DNA of 64,000 bases from Blautia coccoides (GCF_034355335.1 NZ_CP136422.1:3072501-3136500); one strand, 5' to 3'; numbered from the stretch's first letter, positions 52,936 to 61,420 are shown. Notes: a model not told the origin generated them from the letters alone. Translations and numbers: made by a program.

Positions 52936-54118
52936 GGCGTTTGCGAAAAAATTATTCGGTGCGAAATATGAAAGACTGATAAAGACACTTCTCATCTGTA
53001 TGATCGTCTTTTCAGGATTAAGAATTTCCGGTTTCAGGATACAGATTGCACCAGTTATTTTGTATTTAACAGTTTTTGCCTTTACTGCCGGTGTCATGTG
53101 GCAGGCTCTCTGTTCTCACGATAACACGGCTTATATGCAGAATATGCTTATGGTTCCTTTTGATAGAAAGGCATTTGTCTTTTCGTATATAACTGCTCTG
53201 GGTACCTATACCCTTTTGACGAAGACAGCAGTGCTTCTGGCAGTTTTACTGGCTGTGACGGTTTGGAATGCGGCAAAGCTTATGGGAATTATCCTTTGTG
53301 CCGTCAATGCAGTTCTTATGACTGCGGGTATTTTTCCATTGAGAAGATATTGGTATATGGGTGTCCTTTGGGCAGCCGCATTCACTGCCGTTGTTTTTTT
53401 TGGATGGGAGAAACCCAGCTTTTTTCCCATTATGGCTGCTTATAGTATCTCTGCATTTCTGCTTTTACTAACCGCGGACGGATATTCCTTCTGTCTTAGG
53501 GAGAGCGTGCGCGGCCGAACACTAAAAAGCCACAGGCATTATTCTGTCCGGCGTTATCTCTTTCGGTACCTGAAAGACCACAAAAATTTCCTGATAAATA
53601 CGGCAGTCATGTGGTGTGTTGCCTGTGTGCTGCCTGTCTTTTTTGGAAAGATGGAAAACATGTTCTTTGTCCCTATTTGCTTTGCTATTCTGTCTCTGAA
53701 TACGCCTGTCTGTATTTTGCTGTCCTGTGACACTTCACTGGAGCAAGCCGTCCGCTTCCTGCCGGGCCAGAAGAAAGCATTTTGTGTACCATACTGCCTG
53801 TTTCTTTTTCTGTGCAGCCTGACTGCGGATATGATCTTTCTCTGCAGCCTGCAGATACAGGCCGGCGGTGTTACCGGTGTGACAGCAGCGACTGCTGTTT
53901 TCTTTTCACTGCAAAGTGCTGTGTTTTCTGTTTTGCTGGAATGGTTTTATCCCATCCGGGGCTGGAAAATCGAAAGTGATCTATGGCATCATCCGAGAAA
54001 GTACATCGTTCCTGCGGCTATGCTTTTGCTTGCCGGAGTTGTGGGCACAGTACCGGCGGTCATACCTGCTTTGATGATTTTGCTTGCCGCTGAAATAGCA
54101 GTTTTACTTATGAATTGA
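52919..54118 (+). CDS. ABC-2-like membrane component of the transporter
   Basis: 399 residues from ATG 52919 (GGGAGG nine bases upstream), overlapping the ATPase gene by 17 bases. About ten hydrophobic helices: YLTVFAFTAGVMWQAL, LTKTAVLLAVLLAVTVW, WYMGVLWAAAFTAVVFFGW, IMAAYSISAFLLLL, VMWCVACVLPVFFG, FVPICFAILSLNTPV, LFLFLCSLTADMIFLCSLQIQ, and a final pair ending AEIAVLLMN. No motif identifies the substrate. The context (small membrane peptide, LytTR pair) suggests an exporter for peptides or self-protection. Confidence 0.8.
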   Translation: MNMMFKAFAKKLFGAKYERLIKTLLICMIVFSGLRISGFRIQIAPVILYLTVFAFTAGVMWQALCSHDNTAYMQNMLMVPFDRKAFVFSYITALGTYTLLTKTAVLLAVLLAVTVWNAAKLMGIILCAVNAVLMTAGIFPLRRYWYMGVLWAAAFTAVVFFGWEKPSFFPIMAAYSISAFLLLLTADGYSFCLRESVRGRTLKSHRHYSVRRYLFRYLKDHKNFLINTAVMWCVACVLPVFFGKMENMFFVPICFAILSLNTPVCILLSCDTSLEQAVRFLPGQKKAFCVPYCLFLFLCSLTADMIFLCSLQIQAGGVTGVTAATAVFFSLQSAVFSVLLEWFYPIRGWKIESDLWHHPRKYIVPAAMLLLAGVVGTVPAVIPALMILLAAEIAVLLMN

Positions 54119-54157
54119 TCACATCTCTGCTTTCTATCTGGTATACTTCATTAAAAT

Positions 54158-54240
54158 CTAGTACATCGTAAATTAAATAACTGCACTATCGGAAAATTAG
54201 GCCAGTGAATAGGGTAGTTATTTAATGAACGATGTACTAG
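54158..54240. repeat. 83-bp inverted-repeat element (MITE-like)
   Basis: CTAGTACATCGT at the left end and ACGATGTACTAG at the right end are exact inverted repeats. Each arm continues as ATTAAATAACT with few mismatches, so arms of about 30 bp surround a central 20 bp. TA dinucleotides near both ends could be a target duplication as in IS630/Tc1-type elements. The remaining bases 54241-54400 are AT-rich with no feature seen. Confidence 0.7.
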
Positions 54241-54405
54241 GGCCAAAAAAGGATAAATAGCAATTCCTCTGCAAACAATAAAGCAAAATATTTATAGAAA
54301 AAACTATTCCTGTTTTCCAGACTGCTAAAAATGTAGTTTTTTGTACAATAATAGAAAACATGTGAAACTGTAAACACAAATGGCAAACATGAAGAAATAC
54401 AGCAC

Positions 54406-54434
54406 TTGAAATAGCAGCTTTTTTTTATTATAAT
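54406..54434 (+). promoter_or_regulatory. phoH promoter
   Basis: TTGAAA (54406-54411), a 17-base spacer containing an eight-T tract and TATAAT (54429-54434). The predicted start near 54441 lies a few bases before the structured leader. Confidence 0.75.
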
Positions 54435-54446
54435 GAGATTTAAGAT

Positions 54447-54577
54447 GTAATGGTTCCAGCAGGACAGCCCGGTTACTGCACTGACTGAAAGACCGTTCGC
54501 AGCCAGGAAAAACGCCCGTCCCCAAGGGCAGTCTCAGATGACATTTTGCTTGTGACCGGGTTGTACGGAACCATTGC
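54447..54577 (+). ncRNA. Structured RNA leader of phoH (undescribed)
   Basis: Helix P1: bases 54447-54457 pair with 54567-54577 (11 pairs, one G-U). Helix P2: ACAGCCCGGTTAC (54464-54476) pairs with GTGACCGGGTTGT (54552-54564), 13 pairs with two wobbles. An asymmetric internal loop separates P1 and P2. Inside are GCCC/GGGC (54514-54517/54526-54529) and a GACTG/CAGTC helix (54483-54487/54529-54533) that compete for one base. No known riboswitch signature was recognised, and there is no terminator between it and phoH. The structure is drawn by hand. Confidence 0.7.
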
Positions 54578-54614
54578 TTTAAGATTTTATATCCGAACAG
54601 GAAAGCGAGGTAGA

Positions 54615-55619
54615 ATGTATTTGCATACAGAACAGATAGATTTTGACACCATGGACCAGCAACAGGCCGTTTTCGGAACGCAGGACGAGTACATCAGGAA
54701 TATTGAAAAGGCCCTGTCTGTTTCTATAGGGTTACGTGATTCAAAGGTGGAGATCAAGGGAGAAGAGAATGTGAACGTGGCTGCCAATGTAGTCAATTCA
54801 CTGATGGAACTTCACAGCCGCGGGGAAGCCCTGAACATGGATATTGTTTACAGAATACTTGAAGAGGCAAAAGACGGAGATTTGGACAGCACCTTTAAAG
54901 CCATGGACAATATTGTGGCTCTGACGAACAAGGGCGTCCCGATCCGGTGTAAAACCTTTGGCCAGAAAAACTATGTAAAAGCGCTGCAGGACAATGTGGT
55001 GACTATCTGCATCGGGCCTGCCGGAACCGGCAAGACATTTTTGGCAGTCGCACAGGCTGTAAAGGAACTGAAAGAGGGCAAGATCGAACGTATCATTATG
55101 AGTCGTCCGGCGATCGAAGCGGGAGAAGAACGGCTTGGATTCCTGCCGGGAGACCTGGCTCAGAAAGTGGATCCCTATCTGCGGCCTTTATATGACGCGC
55201 TTCATGATCTTCTGGGCGCAGAGAGAGCTGATAAGTACCGTGAACGGGGTGATATCGAAATTGCTCCACTGGCTTATATGCGCGGCCGTACCCTGAACAG
55301 GGCGCGGGTCATAATCGACGAAAGTCAAAATGCCAGTCTTGCAACCCTTAAGATGGCGCTGACCAGATTAGGAGAAGGTTCAAAAATGGTCTTGACCGGG
55401 GATGTGACCCAGATCGATCTGCCCCATGCCCAGGACTCAGGGCTTGAAAAATGTGCTCAGATTCTGGGTTCCATTGACGGCATCGCTGCCTTAAGACTGA
55501 CCAACCGGGATGTTGTAAGGAACAGGATCGTGAAAGATATTGTCAAAGCCTTTGAAAAGGCGGAGGCGGATAAGCGGCCGAGTCAGGCGCCAAGGCAGTC
55601 AAAGTTAAAGAGAAGATAG
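54615..55619 (+). CDS. phoH: PhoH-family ATPase
   Basis: About 334 residues from ATG 54615 (GCGAGG upstream). The N-terminal part includes a KH-like region (EVKIKGEENVNV-type) and the PhoH P-loop domain has IGPAGTGKTFLAVAQAVKEL, the conserved IIMSRPAIEAGEERLGFLPGDLAQKVDPYLRPLYDAL and VIIDESQNASLATLKMALTRLGEGSKMVLTGD. PhoH-like proteins are RNA helicase/nuclease-associated ATPases, usually beside ybeY. Here ybeY follows after a strong terminator. The leader is unusually structured. Confidence 0.95.
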   Translation: MYLHTEQIDFDTMDQQQAVFGTQDEYIRNIEKALSVSIGLRDSKVEIKGEENVNVAANVVNSLMELHSRGEALNMDIVYRILEEAKDGDLDSTFKAMDNIVALTNKGVPIRCKTFGQKNYVKALQDNVVTICIGPAGTGKTFLAVAQAVKELKEGKIERIIMSRPAIEAGEERLGFLPGDLAQKVDPYLRPLYDALHDLLGAERADKYRERGDIEIAPLAYMRGRTLNRARVIIDESQNASLATLKMALTRLGEGSKMVLTGDVTQIDLPHAQDSGLEKCAQILGSIDGIAALRLTNRDVVRNRIVKDIVKAFEKAEADKRPSQAPRQSKLKRR

Positions 55620-55620
55620 A

Positions 55621-55648
55621 AAAAAGTCCGGTCTGCCGGACTTTTTTT
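55621..55648 (+). terminator. Terminator of phoH
   Basis: AGTCCGG (55625-55631), loop TCTG, CCGGACT (55636-55642), then T to 55648. A perfect 7-bp stem, with a poly-A flank on the left. Bases 55649-55859 hold no other clear element. Confidence 0.92.
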
Positions 55649-55859
55649 CATCTCCAAGGGATCACAGCGCACAGGCCGCTGTACTGGGAGGAGCACTGTT
55701 CCTTATCCCGGGAAGCGATTTATGCGGACGAAATGCGGCTTTACAGAGCAGCCGCAAAAGGTGTATAATAAACTGGTTTAAGATTGTCAAAAAATAGAAT
55801 AAAGCTACTGCGCGTGTACCGAAAATTTACACAAATGAGAATAATGGGGAGGAAATTGT

Positions 55860-56354
55860 ATGACACTGAATATTGACAAGGAATATCCCGGTGATGTGGA
55901 GTTTGACTATGAAACCATTGCCCGGCAGGTTGTGGAAGCAGCTCTGGATTCCGAGAACTGCCCATATGAGGCTGAGGTGAGCCTGGTCCTCACAACGGAT
56001 GAGGACATTCAAAGGACAAACCGGGAATTTCGGGAGATAGACCGAGTGACAGATGTGCTGTCTTTCCCTATGCTGGATTATGATACACCCGGAGATTTTT
56101 CCTTTGCGGAGGAATCCGGGGACGCCTTCCATCCTGAAACAGGGGAGCTGATTTTAGGGGATATCATGATCGCGGTACCCAGAATGCTGGAACAGGCCAA
56201 ACAGTTTGGACACGGGTCTGTGCGTGAGTTTGCATTTCTGGTTGCCCACAGTATGCTGCATCTGATGGGGTATGACCATATGTCAGAAGAAGAGGCTGCT
56301 GTCATGGAAACAAAACAGGAAGCCATCCTTGAGGGGCTGGGAATCCGCAGATAA
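55860..56354 (+). CDS. ybeY: YbeY endoribonuclease
   Basis: 164 residues with the catalytic zinc motif HSMLHLMGYDHMSEEEAAVM (HxxxHxxGYDH) and LVLTTDEDIQRTNREFREIDRVTDVLSFPM. YbeY matures 16S rRNA and takes part in 70S quality control. GGGGAGG precedes the ATG. It usually neighbours phoH as here. It is followed by the DUF3048 gene 17 bases on. Confidence 0.96.
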   Translation: MTLNIDKEYPGDVEFDYETIARQVVEAALDSENCPYEAEVSLVLTTDEDIQRTNREFREIDRVTDVLSFPMLDYDTPGDFSFAEESGDAFHPETGELILGDIMIAVPRMLEQAKQFGHGSVREFAFLVAHSMLHLMGYDHMSEEEAAVMETKQEAILEGLGIRR

Positions 56355-56371
56355 GAATTTGGAGGAATGTT

Positions 56372-57619
56372 ATGAGAACAAAAAAATATCTCACATGGCT
56401 GCTGGTTGGAGCTGTTTGTGCATCCACACTGCTTGCAGGATGCGGGAAAAAGAAAGAAGCTGAGAAAAAAGAGATTCCACAGGAGACTGTTAAGGAACCT
56501 GAGGAAAAAGAAGAGGTTAAGGAAATTGTACTGCAGCCCAAAGAGCCTGAGACAGAACAGATTCCCGAGGGTATGATGAAAAGCTATCTTACAGGTGAGT
56601 ATGTCAGTCCCGCCATAGGCCAGAGAAGACCTGTGGCTGTTATGCTGAACAATATTCAGGCGGCTGTTCCCCAGGCGGGGATCGCCAATGCCGGCGTGGT
56701 GTATGAAGCCCCGGTGGAGGGAGGCATAACAAGGCTTATGGGCATTTTCGAGGATTACGACAATCTGGAGAAAATCGGTTCCGTAAGAAGCTGCAGGGAT
56801 TATTATATTTTCTACGCAATGGAATTTGAAGCTATCTATGCCCATTTCGGGCAGGCTGCTTACGCCCTTCCTTATCTGGAACTTCCGGAAGTCAACAATC
56901 TGAGCGGACTTTCAGGCTACGGCGCAGAAGTTTACTACCGCACCACAGACCGCGTGGCACCTCACAATGCATACACCAGCTTTGCGGGACTGCAGAAAGG
57001 TATGGAAATCAATGGCTACAGCCAGGAGTATTCTGCTGATTACAAAGGTCATTTCCAGTTTGCGTGGGTGGGCAAAGAGGCAGCTCCCGCAGGCGGAACA
57101 CCGGCAACACTGATAAAGCCCCACTATTCAGTAAATGATCCCTGGTTTGACTATAATGCGGAGGATAAGCTCTATTACCGCTCCCAGTACGGAGCGCCCC
57201 AGATCGACGAGCTGACCGGCGGCCAGCTGGCCTATAAAAATGTAATTCTCCAGTATTGCCCGTGGGAAAATTATGATGAAAACGGTTATCTGAATATCAA
57301 TGTTATGGCCGGAGGCAGCGGAAAATATATTACAGAGGGCCAGGCCATTGACATTACCTGGAAAAAAGATTCCGAATGGGAGCCAACCCACTACTATGAC
57401 GCAAACGGCAATGAGATCACCCTGAACCCCGGAAAAACCTGGATCTGCATCATTCAGGATACCAATGCGGATCAGGTGGAGATCGCAGGACCGGAACCAG
57501 CTGCTCCTGAAGCATCGGAAAACCCGGACGCAGCAGAAAATCCGGAAGCCGTCCAACAAGCGGAAGCATCGGGAGAGATAACGGAAGATTCCGGTGCGGC
57601 GGATACGTCAGTTCAATAG
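56372..57619 (+). CDS. DUF3048 lipoprotein (YerB-like)
   Basis: 415 residues. Signal peptide with lipobox LLAGCG (Cys near 24), an acidic linker, and a core resembling DUF3048: RPVAVMLNNIQAAVPQAGIANAGVVYEAPVEGGITRLMGIFEDYD, then SVRSCRDYYIFYAMEFEAIYAHFGQA and a C-terminal HYSVNDPWFDYNAEDKLYYRSQYGAPQ-type domain. The last 50 residues are low-complexity E/A/P. YerB-type proteins are of unknown role at the cell surface of Firmicutes. Confidence 0.9.
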   Translation: MRTKKYLTWLLVGAVCASTLLAGCGKKKEAEKKEIPQETVKEPEEKEEVKEIVLQPKEPETEQIPEGMMKSYLTGEYVSPAIGQRRPVAVMLNNIQAAVPQAGIANAGVVYEAPVEGGITRLMGIFEDYDNLEKIGSVRSCRDYYIFYAMEFEAIYAHFGQAAYALPYLELPEVNNLSGLSGYGAEVYYRTTDRVAPHNAYTSFAGLQKGMEINGYSQEYSADYKGHFQFAWVGKEAAPAGGTPATLIKPHYSVNDPWFDYNAEDKLYYRSQYGAPQIDELTGGQLAYKNVILQYCPWENYDENGYLNINVMAGGSGKYITEGQAIDITWKKDSEWEPTHYYDANGNEITLNPGKTWICIIQDTNADQVEIAGPEPAAPEASENPDAAENPEAVQQAEASGEITEDSGAADTSVQ

Positions 57620-57748
57620 AGAAAAACAGGTTCTATAGAGAAAGTTTTACAGAGTTTTGAAATTGCAGGGAATAACTGAATAAAGTGGAAAAAAAGGCCG
57701 ATACTAATATTCATAGATAGTTTATATGAATAAAGGAGTGATTCTTTC

Positions 57749-58240
57749 ATGAAAAGAATTTTTTATAGTATCGGCTTTGTCTTTGCCATTTTTTTTCTAA
57801 GCTGCGGGTTTTTCCTGAGTTATCAGCTTTCCTCATTGAGGGACCGGATGAACCGTCTGGAGCAGGAGAGCGCATTGATGGGAAAACAGGTTTCCGCAAA
57901 CCCCTTTTCCAGGGACAGTGACTATGTCTTTGAGTCCTTTAATTCCGAGACAGGGAAACTGGTCAAGGAACGCTACCGGGTGTCCTCCTATGCGGATGAT
58001 CAGGTGGTGCTTAGGAAGGAACTGGGAGACGTAACCGCTTCAGACAAGGAGACACACTACTGTGTTCGTATGGAAAACGGCAGTCTTGTTGTCTATCTGG
58101 AGGACGGGAAGGAAGTCTTTGAATACACGGATATCCCCCTTGAGGCACTGCCCAGCGAAGAACAGGCTGAAGTCCTGGGAGGCAAGGAGATTGTAGGAAC
58201 AGATGAGCTTTATAGTTTTCTTGAGAATTATTCCAGCTAA
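57749..58240 (+). CDS. Membrane-anchored protein, possibly BofC C-terminal-like
   Basis: 163 residues: one N-terminal helix (FYSIGFVFAIFFLSCGFFLSY), a short coiled coil (LSSLRDRMNRLEQESALM), then a compact domain with HYCVRMENGSLVVYLEDGKEVFEYTDIPLEALPSEEQAEVLGGKEIVGTDELYSFLENYSS. That closing pattern (YLEDG-x-VFEYT, LP-x-E, SFLENYSS) resembles the BofC C-terminal domain, a forespore-secreted regulator of sigma-K signalling, but the similarity is by eye. AAGGAG precedes the ATG. Confidence 0.55.
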   Translation: MKRIFYSIGFVFAIFFLSCGFFLSYQLSSLRDRMNRLEQESALMGKQVSANPFSRDSDYVFESFNSETGKLVKERYRVSSYADDQVVLRKELGDVTASDKETHYCVRMENGSLVVYLEDGKEVFEYTDIPLEALPSEEQAEVLGGKEIVGTDELYSFLENYSS

Positions 58241-58258
58241 AGATCGGTAAATAATAAT

Positions 58259-58316
58259 AAGGACGTCCTGATACTCTCTTCAGAGGGTAATCTGGGCGTC
58301 CTTTCCTGTTTTTTTC
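58259..58316. terminator. Terminator between convergent genes
   Basis: AGGACG-t-CC and GG-g-CGTCCT pair around a long, partly paired loop. TTTTTTT follows at the right. It ends at the DUF1638 stop, which lies on the opposite strand. Confidence 0.7.
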
Positions 58317-58978
58317 TACTGACAAGTACATTGGGACATTTCCAAAGAGGAATGAGGCTCAACAATGATAAATCTCTCAGGATCCCATTCAAGAGACAGC
58401 AGTTCTATCAGATAGTCTATGGTACCCGGTATCTGAATATAAGTAAGATTCAGTTTTTTGGCTATCTCCTGTGTCTCGGCAATGGCCTTTTTCATATCAT
58501 AACAACCGGTATCTATAAGCGCTAGGTTTCGGTAATTCTGAAACATAGTATCAAATATTTCCTGGCCCAGTTCCGCCCCATATTTATTGACTGTATACTC
58601 GTACTCTTTCCAGATATTGCGTTCACCTTCAAGCCATCCCTCTGTCATAAAATAGGTGCTGCCGCTGACAGAGCTGTGCCTTCGCTGGGTGACGGAACCC
58701 AGAAGGAGTGAAATACAGTCATCAATGCGGGGTATAACCAGTTTAAAACCATGTGTTCGGATTCCCACAACAGAATTTCCGCAGACTCCCATTACAAGAA
58801 GGACCTCATCACAGCCGACGCACTGGTCCAGGATATCCTGAAGGGTGTTATGCAGTTTTTTAGGGAAATTATGGAGGCCTGATTCAATCCACCGGATCTC
58901 ATAGGAACATCCGCAGACGGCCATAGCTGTGTTCAATTCATTTTTCAGTGTTTTACAGGCAACAATCATTCTGCTCAT
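58316..58978 (-). CDS. DUF1638 protein
   Basis: 220 residues: MIVACKTLKNELNTAM start, CDEVLLVMGVCGNSVVGIRTHGFKLVIPRIDDCISLLLGSV (typical DUF1638 core with C and H), YFMTEGWLEGERNIWKEYEYTVNKYG and a C-terminal FIIVEPHSSLEM. The family is found with corrinoid methyltransferase genes in methanogens and acetogens. AAGGAG precedes the ATG. It is the third gene of the minus-strand operon with the corrinoid protein and GntR. Confidence 0.88.
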   Translation of the reverse strand: MSRMIVACKTLKNELNTAMAVCGCSYEIRWIESGLHNFPKKLHNTLQDILDQCVGCDEVLLVMGVCGNSVVGIRTHGFKLVIPRIDDCISLLLGSVTQRRHSSVSGSTYFMTEGWLEGERNIWKEYEYTVNKYGAELGQEIFDTMFQNYRNLALIDTGCYDMKKAIAETQEIAKKLNLTYIQIPGTIDYLIELLSLEWDPERFIIVEPHSSLEMSQCTCQ

Positions 58979-59014
58979 ACATTCTCCTTTTCCTATTCAC
59001 GGCCGTTGTTCCGT

Positions 59015-59728
59015 TTAAAGACGGTACCCGGACATTCCGTTTAACTGCCCGTACGGCTGTTTTACATAGAACAAAGCATAGCCGGCCAGTTGTTCATCCT
59101 GCTGGATGAAAAAGCGCTCCACAAGAAGCAGTGGCTCACCCGTGCTGCACTGCATAATTTCAGCCAGCGTATCATCCGCTGCAACAGCCGAAATGCGGAT
59201 ACTTGTATATAGTGAAAAAGTATCCAGTTTTGGCATGGTAATCTCCGGAAATACAGCATAATTCAACTCCCCTTCCACTGACGGATGCGCTTTCTCATAG
59301 GGAAGATACTTCTTACTGTAGGCAATGATAACCCCCTCCGGGTTGATCGTGAGCTGCTCAAATTCAATGACCACCTGATTGGGCTGGATATCCAGAGCCT
59401 TCTGGACACGTTCGTCCGGAAGAATCCCGTGAATATTTTTGTACTGTGTAGTACACCCCTCTATATATTCCGTAAAATTCACTGTAAAATCGCTATGACG
59501 GGGAGTACAGACAAAGTAACCGATTTTTGCCCGGGAGTAAATCAAGCCCTCGGACTCAAGTTCTTTTAAACCCTTTCTAACCGTCTCTCTGCTAGCCTGA
59601 AATTCCATACAGAGCTGGCTTTCGGAGGGCAGCATTTCTCCCGGGAGAAAAGACCCATTGAAAATCTTAGAACGAAGCTGTCCGTGGATTGTTGTGTAAA
59701 GTGGTTTCTTCTTACTTGTTCTTGGCAT
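59015..59728 (-). CDS. GntR-family regulator with UTRA domain
   Basis: 237 residues. N-terminal winged helix: YTTIHGQLRSKIFNGSFLPGEMLPSESQLCMEFQASRETVRKGLKELESEGLIYSRAKIGYFVC. The C-terminal UTRA-type effector domain runs from residue 90 (EFEQLTINPEGVIIAYSKKYLP ... LVERFFIQQDEQLAGYALFYV). The start overlaps the 3' end of the corrinoid-protein gene by 17 bases, so it belongs to the same operon. It most likely binds the palindrome at 60548. Confidence 0.92.
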   Translation of the reverse strand: MPRTSKKKPLYTTIHGQLRSKIFNGSFLPGEMLPSESQLCMEFQASRETVRKGLKELESEGLIYSRAKIGYFVCTPRHSDFTVNFTEYIEGCTTQYKNIHGILPDERVQKALDIQPNQVVIEFEQLTINPEGVIIAYSKKYLPYEKAHPSVEGELNYAVFPEITMPKLDTFSLYTSIRISAVAADDTLAEIMQCSTGEPLLLVERFFIQQDEQLAGYALFYVKQPYGQLNGMSGYRL

Positions 59729-60362
59729 GATGTTCTTTTATCACTTTCTTGCAAAAGTCAATGGTAACGATGGTATCATATGCCCAGCCATCCGCACCAG
59801 TCTGAGAACAAAGCTGACTGCTTGCGCATTGGCCGCCGATAAAAATTCTTGTCTCTTTGCGGCATGGGTCGGCATTCAGCTCTTTCATTGTCCTTGCAAC
59901 AGACAAAGAGGAGGAGGCAAGCAGGCCGCTGAGCAGAACAATATCGGGATTATAGCTGCGCAGAGCATATACAAAACGCTGAGGTCTTACATCTATCCCA
60001 AGGTCAATCACTTCAAAACGTTCGGAGCGCAGCAGACTGACTACAATATCCTTGCCAATATCGTGGATATCGCCCTCCACGACACCGATCACAGCCCTTC
60101 CGATGGGCTTGGGGTCTCCGGATTCCAACGGTGGAGTCAAAAGAGACAGAGCATGTTGATAAATCATTCCCGACACGATCAGGTCGGCGATAAAATATTC
60201 CCCATTTGCGAAATAATATCCCACTTCTTCAGAGCCTTCCGTAAGATATTTGCGTATGGCCTCCCTGGAAAAACCTGATGTAAGCATCAGTTGTATATAC
60301 TTGAGAACGTTTTCTTCATCCAATTGTGCCATAGATTTTATCAATTCTTCTTGGTAATTCAT
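59712..60362 (-). CDS. Corrinoid protein (methyltransferase cofactor carrier)
   Basis: 216 residues. The N-terminal helical cap (ELIKSMAQLDEENVLKYIQLML) is followed by the B12-binding domain: EGDIHDIGKDIVVSLL is the DxHxxG lower-ligand motif, LLSGLLASSS and IFIGGQ complete the family signature. It carries a corrinoid between a substrate methyltransferase and a second enzyme. ATG 60362 follows GGAG. No substrate methyltransferase is adjacent, so its partner is unknown. Confidence 0.93.
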   Translation of the reverse strand: MNYQEELIKSMAQLDEENVLKYIQLMLTSGFSREAIRKYLTEGSEEVGYYFANGEYFIADLIVSGMIYQHALSLLTPPLESGDPKPIGRAVIGVVEGDIHDIGKDIVVSLLRSERFEVIDLGIDVRPQRFVYALRSYNPDIVLLSGLLASSSLSVARTMKELNADPCRKETRIFIGGQCASSQLCSQTGADGWAYDTIVTIDFCKKVIKEHHAKNK

Positions 60363-60519
60363 ACTAATCTCCATCTGCATATTTATTTGCAAAGCAGTCT
60401 TTCATCCTTATAACAGCAATTTGCAGCCCATTAGCGGGCTGAGTTATAGCAGTTATTATACAATTATAACAAAAAATAAAATAAATTAAAGTCTTTTTTG
60501 ATAAAAAATCAAAAAGAGG

Positions 60520-60563
60520 TTGACTTATTGGCGTTTTAGGTTATAATTCTTGTATAGACAAGA
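60520..60563 (+). promoter_or_regulatory. Promoter and GntR operator of the methyltransferase operon
   Basis: TTGACT (60520-60525), 16 bases, TATAAT (60542-60547). TCTTGTATAGACAAGA (60548-60563) is a perfect palindrome with 6-bp arms around ATAG, of the UTRA-type TTGTATAGACAA pattern. It sits on the transcription start. TGTATA and TATACA form a second overlapping inverted repeat up to 60569. The divergent GntR regulator is its likely ligand. Confidence 0.75.
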
Positions 60564-60597
60564 TATACATACAAAACAAGAGAGGAGGATGGTAGAA

Positions 60598-61407
60598 GTG
60601 ATAATCATAGGTGAAAAGATTAACGGAGCGATTCCAAGCGTCAGGGAGGCAATAGCGAAAAAAAATGCAGATTTAATACGCCAGAGAGCCATTGCCCAGA
60701 CCGGAGCAGGCGCCCACTACATTGACTGCGCGCCGAGTACCGCGCCAAGTCTGGAATACGATGCCATGGTCTGGCTGATCGGCCTGATCCAGGAAGCGAC
60801 AGATACGCCAGTCAGTATCGACAGTCCCGACGCAAAGCTGCTGGCAAGGATCATCGGGGAGGGCCTCTTGCAAAAGCCAGGGATGGTAAATTCCGTGAAT
60901 GAAGAAGGCGACAAATGTGAGACCATTTTCCCACTGATCGCAGGTACTGAATGGAACGTTCTTGGATTAACCTGCGATAAGGAGGGGATTCCTGCCCAGG
61001 TGGATAAAAAGCTGGATATTGCCAAACGAATCATTGATAAAGCAGTGAAGTACGGAGTTGCTTTGGATCATCTGCATATTGATCCCTGCGTTATGGCATT
61101 GTCCACAATGCCCTCTTCTATGAAAGATTTTGAGCAGTGTATTGTTGGGATCCACGAATATGCCCCGGAGGTAAAAGTGACGGGTGCTATTTCAAACATC
61201 AGTTATGAAATGCCGGCCAGAAAGTACATAAACGCAAACTGTATGGCTTATGCCATTCGGGCGGGACTCGACTCGGCTATCATGGACCCCTGCAATGTGG
61301 ATATGATGAGTACTATTTATGCCTGTGAAGCGCTGTGTATGATTGACAAAGGAGGCAGAAAGTATAACAGAGCTTACAGGAAAGGATTGATAGGAAAACA
61401 AAAATAG
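60598..61407 (+). CDS. Methyltetrahydrofolate/corrinoid methyltransferase (MtgA/AcsE-like)
   Basis: 269 residues from GTG 60598, nine bases after GAGGAGG (the ATG at 60589 touches the ribosome-binding site). It has a dihydropteroate-synthase-type barrel with IIIGEKINGAIPSV, SIDSPDAKLLARI (Asp), GMVNSVNEEGDK (Asn), LHIDPCV (Asp) and TGAISNISYEMP (Asn). These correspond to the pterin-binding residues of AcsE. MtgA-type enzymes transfer a methyl group between a corrinoid protein and tetrahydrofolate; the direction is not readable. The next gene is a corrinoid protein. Confidence 0.93.
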   Translation: MIIIGEKINGAIPSVREAIAKKNADLIRQRAIAQTGAGAHYIDCAPSTAPSLEYDAMVWLIGLIQEATDTPVSIDSPDAKLLARIIGEGLLQKPGMVNSVNEEGDKCETIFPLIAGTEWNVLGLTCDKEGIPAQVDKKLDIAKRIIDKAVKYGVALDHLHIDPCVMALSTMPSSMKDFEQCIVGIHEYAPEVKVTGAISNISYEMPARKYINANCMAYAIRAGLDSAIMDPCNVDMMSTIYACEALCMIDKGGRKYNRAYRKGLIGKQK

Positions 61408-61420
61408 GAGGATAAACGTC

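Noticed and set aside
54447..54577. SRP RNA, RNase P RNA, TPP, SAM, cobalamin or GEMM riboswitch
   Set aside because: None of the conserved sequence boxes of these RNAs could be found in the phoH leader; only its strong helices are evident.
60393..60597. Cobalamin riboswitch upstream of the corrinoid genes
   Set aside because: No B12-box or related conserved sequence; the region is AT-rich with a promoter, an operator and a short CAGCCC/GGGCTG hairpin.
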